Of a stretch of 55,221 nucleotides of DNA, positions 52,181-55,221 are shown piece after piece (positions within the stretch are counted from its first letter, which is position 1; each line of letters opens with the position of its first letter). A program made the position numbers and the translations under genes. Under the pieces are notes generated by a model, which worked only from the letters and a program-made list of their open reading frames with translations, was not told the origin of the DNA and did not search any database. Source of the DNA: Actinomycetes bacterium (GTDB lineage Bacteria; Actinomycetota; Actinomycetes; Actinomycetales; Microbacteriaceae); contig JAEYVF010000101.1 of NCBI GenBank assembly GCA_023432005.1, positions 1 through 55,221 of the forward strand. The letters run 5' to 3'.

Positions 52181-53146
52181 GTGCCCATCCGAACCCGTTC
52201 AGTCCTCGTCACCGGAGGGGCCGGCTTCATCGGCAGTCACCTCGTCGATCGGTTGATCGACGAGAACCCCCGACGGCTCGTCGTGGTCGACAACTTCTTC
52301 CTCGGGAACGAGAGCAACCTCCGCTCCGCCCGCGAGCGCCGTCCCGACCTCGAGATCCTGCGCCTCGACGCGTCCGACCTCGCGGCCATGCAGGATGTGG
52401 TCGTCGCGAACGAGGTCGACACCGTGTTCGACCTCGCGGTCGTGCCCCTGCCCACGTCGCTCAGCTACCCGCACTGGACGATGCAGACCAACATCGGCAT
52501 CACGACGACCTTCTGCGAGATCGCGCGTCGCGGCCTCATCAGCCGTCTCGTGCATATGTCGAGCTCCGAGGCCTACGGCTCCGGTCGCTACGTCCCGATG
52601 GACGAGGACCACCCGCACGACGCCCTCACCCCGTATGCCGCGGCGAAGTCGGCGGAGGATCACATCATCCGGTCGTACGTGCGCACCTTCGGCATCGACG
52701 CCACGGTGGTGCGGCCGTTCAACAACTACGGTCCGCGGCAGAACCCGGGCTCGTACGCGGGCATCATCCCCATCGTCGTGCAGCGCGTGCTCTCGGGCAC
52801 GCCCATCGAGATCCACGGCGACGGCGAGCAGAGCCGCGATTTCACCTTCGTGCGCGACACCGCCGACCTGACGGTCGCGATCCACGAGTCGCCCGAGTGC
52901 CGGGGGCAGGAGCTCAACGTCGCCACGGGCGTGGGAACCACGATCAACGTGCTCGTCGCGCGCATCCTCGAGATCATGGGCAGGTCCGATCACCCGGTCG
53001 TGCACACGCCCGAGCGCCCCGGGGACGTGCGTCGGCACATGGCCGACGTGTCGAAGCTCGTGTCGCTCCTCGGACGCCACCCCGCCGTGCTGAGCGAGGA
53101 CGCGCTCACCGAGACGGTCGAGTGGTACGTCAAGGAGCTCGCGTGA
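52181..53146 (+). CDS. NAD-dependent nucleotide-sugar epimerase/dehydratase
   Basis: This 321-residue SDR enzyme has VLVTGGAGFIGSHLVDRL, the loop FDLAVVPLPTSLSYP, catalytic HMSSSEAYGSGRYVP and YAAAKSAED with YxxxK, then NNYGPRQNPGSYAGIIP and DFTFVRDTAD. It resembles UDP-sugar 4,6-dehydratases and 4-epimerases, including LegB-like enzymes; I cannot pick one. GTG at 52181 has GGGGAGG upstream. It overlaps the aminotransferase gene, so its product is probably the keto-sugar for transamination. Confidence 0.88.
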   Translation: MPIRTRSVLVTGGAGFIGSHLVDRLIDENPRRLVVVDNFFLGNESNLRSARERRPDLEILRLDASDLAAMQDVVVANEVDTVFDLAVVPLPTSLSYPHWTMQTNIGITTTFCEIARRGLISRLVHMSSSEAYGSGRYVPMDEDHPHDALTPYAAAKSAEDHIIRSYVRTFGIDATVVRPFNNYGPRQNPGSYAGIIPIVVQRVLSGTPIEIHGDGEQSRDFTFVRDTADLTVAIHESPECRGQELNVATGVGTTINVLVARILEIMGRSDHPVVHTPERPGDVRRHMADVSKLVSLLGRHPAVLSEDALTETVEWYVKELA

Positions 53147-54252
53147 GGCTCAACGTCCCGCTGACGGGGCAGGAGGAGGCCGCCGCCGTCGCGGAGGTGC
53201 TGGCCTCGGGCTTCCTCACGCAGGGGCCGCGAGCCGCCGAGCTCGAGCGCCTCGTCGCCCGGCGCGTCGGCGCCGCCTCGGCGTTCGCGACGAGCTCGGC
53301 CACGACGGGCCTCCACCTCGCGCTGCACGCCCTCGGGGTGGGACCCGGCGACGAGGTCGTCATCCCCGACTTCAGCTTCCCCGCGACCGCCAACGTGGTC
53401 GTCCAGCAGGGCGCCGTGCCCGTCTTCGTCGACATCGATCCGGCGACCTTCAACCTCGACCCCTCGCTCCTCGAGGCGGCGATCACGGAGCGCACGCGCG
53501 CCATCATGCCCGTGCACGCGTTCGGACTCGCAGCCGACATGGACGCGATCACCGCGATCGCGGCATCCCGCGGGCTGCCCGTCGTGGAGGACGCGGCCTG
53601 CGCGCTCGGCGCCGAGTACCACGGGCGCGAGGCGGGCTCCCTCGGCACCGCCGGCGTGTTCTCGTTCCACCCGCGCAAGATCATCACCACGGGTGAGGGC
53701 GGCATGGTCACGACGTCGGATGCGGCGCTCGCCGAGCGCATCGCCGTGCTGCGGTCGCACGGCGCGGTACGCGGCAGTCACTTCATGTCGTTCGTGGACG
53801 CGGGATACAACTACCGCCTCTCCGACGTCCACGCGGCCATCGGCCTCGCGCAGTGGGGGCGTCTCGAGCACATCCTCGAGCGGCGACGAGCGCTCGCCGC
53901 GGCCTACGACGGCATCCTCGCGGACGTCGACGGGGTCGTGACCCCCACGCAGCCGGAGGGCCTGCGCCACACCTACCAGTCGTACGTCATCATGCTCGAC
54001 ACCGACATCGATCGCGACAGGGTGATCGACGAGATGCGCGCTCGCGATGTCGAGACGACCCTCGGCACCTACTCCATGCACCTTCAGCCCTACTTCCGCG
54101 AGCGCTTCGGCATCGCCGACGAGGAGCTCCCCGCGGCGACTCGCGCCCACCGCAGCGCCCTCACCCTGCCGCTGTACCCGCAGCTCGAGCAGGCCGAGCT
54201 CGAGCTCGTGGCGGAGGCGCTGCGGGCGTCGATCGCGGCGGCCCGCGCATGA
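53143..54252 (+). CDS. DegT/DnrJ/EryC1/StrS-family sugar aminotransferase
   Basis: This 369-residue PLP enzyme would aminate a nucleotide keto-sugar. It starts RLNVPLTGQEEAAAVAEVLA and has FATSSATTGLHLALHAL, VVIPDFSFPATANVV, VVEDAACALGAEYHG, and the PLP lysine in FSFHPRKIITTGEGG. The late NYRLSDVHAAIGLAQ is typical. Overlap with the epimerase gene and with HisH by 4 nt each ties the three into one pathway to an amino sugar. Confidence 0.94.
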   Translation: MRLNVPLTGQEEAAAVAEVLASGFLTQGPRAAELERLVARRVGAASAFATSSATTGLHLALHALGVGPGDEVVIPDFSFPATANVVVQQGAVPVFVDIDPATFNLDPSLLEAAITERTRAIMPVHAFGLAADMDAITAIAASRGLPVVEDAACALGAEYHGREAGSLGTAGVFSFHPRKIITTGEGGMVTTSDAALAERIAVLRSHGAVRGSHFMSFVDAGYNYRLSDVHAAIGLAQWGRLEHILERRRALAAAYDGILADVDGVVTPTQPEGLRHTYQSYVIMLDTDIDRDRVIDEMRARDVETTLGTYSMHLQPYFRERFGIADEELPAATRAHRSALTLPLYPQLEQAELELVAEALRASIAAARA

Positions 54253-54866
54253 CCGCGCCCATCACGATCGTCGACTACGGCATCGGCAACGTCGCGTCGA
54301 TCGCCAACATGCTCGCGAAGGCGGGCTACGCGAGCGTGCTCTCGGCCGATCCGGACCAGGTGGTGGCAGCCGAGAAGCTCCTCCTCCCCGGCGTCGGCGC
54401 CTTCGACAAGGCGGCGATCCGGCTGCGCGAGACCGGACTGCGCGACGCCGTGCTCGACGGCGCGGCATCCGGCACCCCGGTGCTGGGCGTGTGCCTGGGC
54501 ATGCAGCTGCTCATGGACGGCAGCGAGGAGGGCGTCGAGGAGGGCCTCGGGCTCATCCCCGGGCAGGTGCGGCGCTTCCCGCGCGAGGTCGACGAGCAGC
54601 TCCTGCGCGTTCCGCACATGGGTTGGAACACCGTGCACCGCACGGGCACACGCGATGCGCTCGAGAGCGTCGCGACGGGCGACCGCTTCTACTTCGTGCA
54701 CTCCTACTTCGCCGACCCGAGCGACCCCGCCGACGCGCTCGCCACCACGACGCACGGCGTGACGTTCGCGTCGATGATCTCGCGCGGCAACGTGACGGGG
54801 GTGCAGTTCCACCCGGAGAAGAGCCACCGCACGGGCATGCGTCTGCTCTCGGGGTTCGCCGCATGA
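54249..54866 (+). CDS. hisH: HisH-like glutamine amidotransferase in a sugar locus
   Basis: This 205-residue class I glutamine amidotransferase has IVDYGIGNVASIANML, the oxyanion segment PGVGAFD, nucleophile Cys in VLGVCLGMQLLM, and the His-Glu pair in GVQFHPEKS. It is the glutaminase of an HisH/HisF pair that supplies ammonia. Its place inside a DegT amino-sugar block, rather than beside other his genes, suggests a role in making acetamidino groups (as with WbuY/PtmG-type proteins). A duty in histidine synthesis cannot be excluded. Confidence 0.92.
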   Translation: MTAPITIVDYGIGNVASIANMLAKAGYASVLSADPDQVVAAEKLLLPGVGAFDKAAIRLRETGLRDAVLDGAASGTPVLGVCLGMQLLMDGSEEGVEEGLGLIPGQVRRFPREVDEQLLRVPHMGWNTVHRTGTRDALESVATGDRFYFVHSYFADPSDPADALATTTHGVTFASMISRGNVTGVQFHPEKSHRTGMRLLSGFAA

Positions 54867-55221
54867 ACGCCGCCGCGAGCCTGCAGTCCCGCGTCATCCC
54901 GGTCCTCCTGCTCGACGGGGAGCGATTCGTCAAGACGCGCCAGTTCGCCGACCCGCGCTACATCGGCGATCCCGTCAACGTCCTCAGCATCTTCAACGAC
55001 CTCGAGGTCGACGAGATCATGCTGCTCGACATCGGCGCAGCCGAGCGTCGAGGCGGGCTCCAGCACGAGCTGCTCGCCCGGCTCACGACCGAGTGCTTCG
55101 TGCCGCTCGCCTACGGCGGCGGCGTGCGCACCGTCGCGGAGGCCGAGGCGCTCATCCGCGCCGGCTTCGAGAAGATCGTCGTCAACACGCTCCTCGTCGA
55201 GGACCCGGATGAGGTCCGCGC
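54863..55221 (+). CDS. HisF-like synthase subunit, partial (3' end outside window)
   Basis: The first 119 residues are visible. RVIPVLLLDGERFVKTRQF replaces the canonical HisF start, in which Cys-Leu-Asp carries the catalytic Asp11; that Asp is a Leu here. DPRYIGDPVNVLSIFNDL and LAYGGGVRT follow the pattern of HisF2/WbuZ-type proteins in O-antigen and legionaminate loci. These work with an N-acetyl-sugar amidotransferase to add ammonia to a sugar. The ATG overlaps the HisH stop by 4 nt, so the pair is coupled. The partner amidotransferase should lie just beyond the right end. Confidence 0.88.
   Translation, partial: MNAAASLQSRVIPVLLLDGERFVKTRQFADPRYIGDPVNVLSIFNDLEVDEIMLLDIGAAERRGGLQHELLARLTTECFVPLAYGGGVRTVAEAEALIRAGFEKIVVNTLLVEDPDEVR

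Noticed and set aside
54249..55221. Treating HisH/HisF as part of the histidine operon
   Set aside because: No other his gene is adjacent, the pair sits in an amino-sugar block, and the HisF-like protein lacks the cyclase Asp.

Overview
The window is about 55 kb of high-GC DNA. Codon use is strongly G/C-ending, gene starts overlap as ATGA or GTGA, and promoters often sit right at the start codon. Gene content is typical of Actinobacteria: mycobacterial-type LpdA and purine nucleoside phosphorylase, an acyl-CoA carboxylase with an epsilon subunit, polyprenol-phosphate mannose synthase, LCP ligase and WbbL-type rhamnosyltransferase. The gene order (accA3, maf; ppm, accD, accE, birA, PH-domain gene, gtrA, purK, purE, lcp, rml genes) suggests Microbacteriaceae. 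That placement is inference, not a computed assignment.

Region 1 (1-14.5 kb) is a nucleoside uptake and salvage island. It holds an ABC importer of the BmpA/Yuf type (ATPase plus two permeases), cytidine deaminase, thymidine phosphorylase, nucleoside hydrolase, a divergent S-adenosylhomocysteine-hydrolase-like protein, an IclR regulator, adenosine deaminase, PTS EIIA and EIIB without EIIC, a phosphohexomutase/phosphopentomutase-type enzyme and purine nucleoside phosphorylase. A DUF559-like nuclease gene sits inside it, bracketed by three 58-bp imperfect palindromes.

Region 2 (14.5-31 kb) is mostly housekeeping. It has an LpdA-type quinone reductase with an apparent frameshift near its C-terminus, a biotin carboxylase/BCCP subunit, Maf, a TRAM-domain RNA methyltransferase and a response regulator/histidine kinase/degenerate kinase operon. 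A 415-bp unusual intergenic region follows, then the carboxyltransferase and epsilon subunits, Ppm, BirA, a PH-domain protein, GtrA, PurK, PurE and an LCP-family ligase.

Region 3 (31 kb to the right end) is a large cell-surface polysaccharide locus that runs off the window. It contains all four dTDP-rhamnose genes in two divergent blocks, at least five ordinary glycosyltransferases, a WsaF-like transferase, two type-I ABC exporters of the PglK/Wzk style, a DUF2142 membrane protein, a DPM1-like GT2 with a DUF2304 partner, and three paralogous GT-B-like proteins with a shared HGTD motif. It ends with an amino-sugar block: epimerase/dehydratase, DegT aminotransferase, hexapeptide acyltransferase and HisH/HisF-like proteins.

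The most interesting points are the tandem HGTD-motif family, the SAHH-like enzyme whose adenine-recognition and catalytic positions are changed, the 58-bp palindromes around the nuclease gene, the pseudokinase-bearing signalling operon, the HisF homologue lacking the cyclase Asp, and the palindrome over the divergent promoter at 52.1 kb. I saw no tRNA, rRNA, CRISPR array, insertion sequence or prophage.
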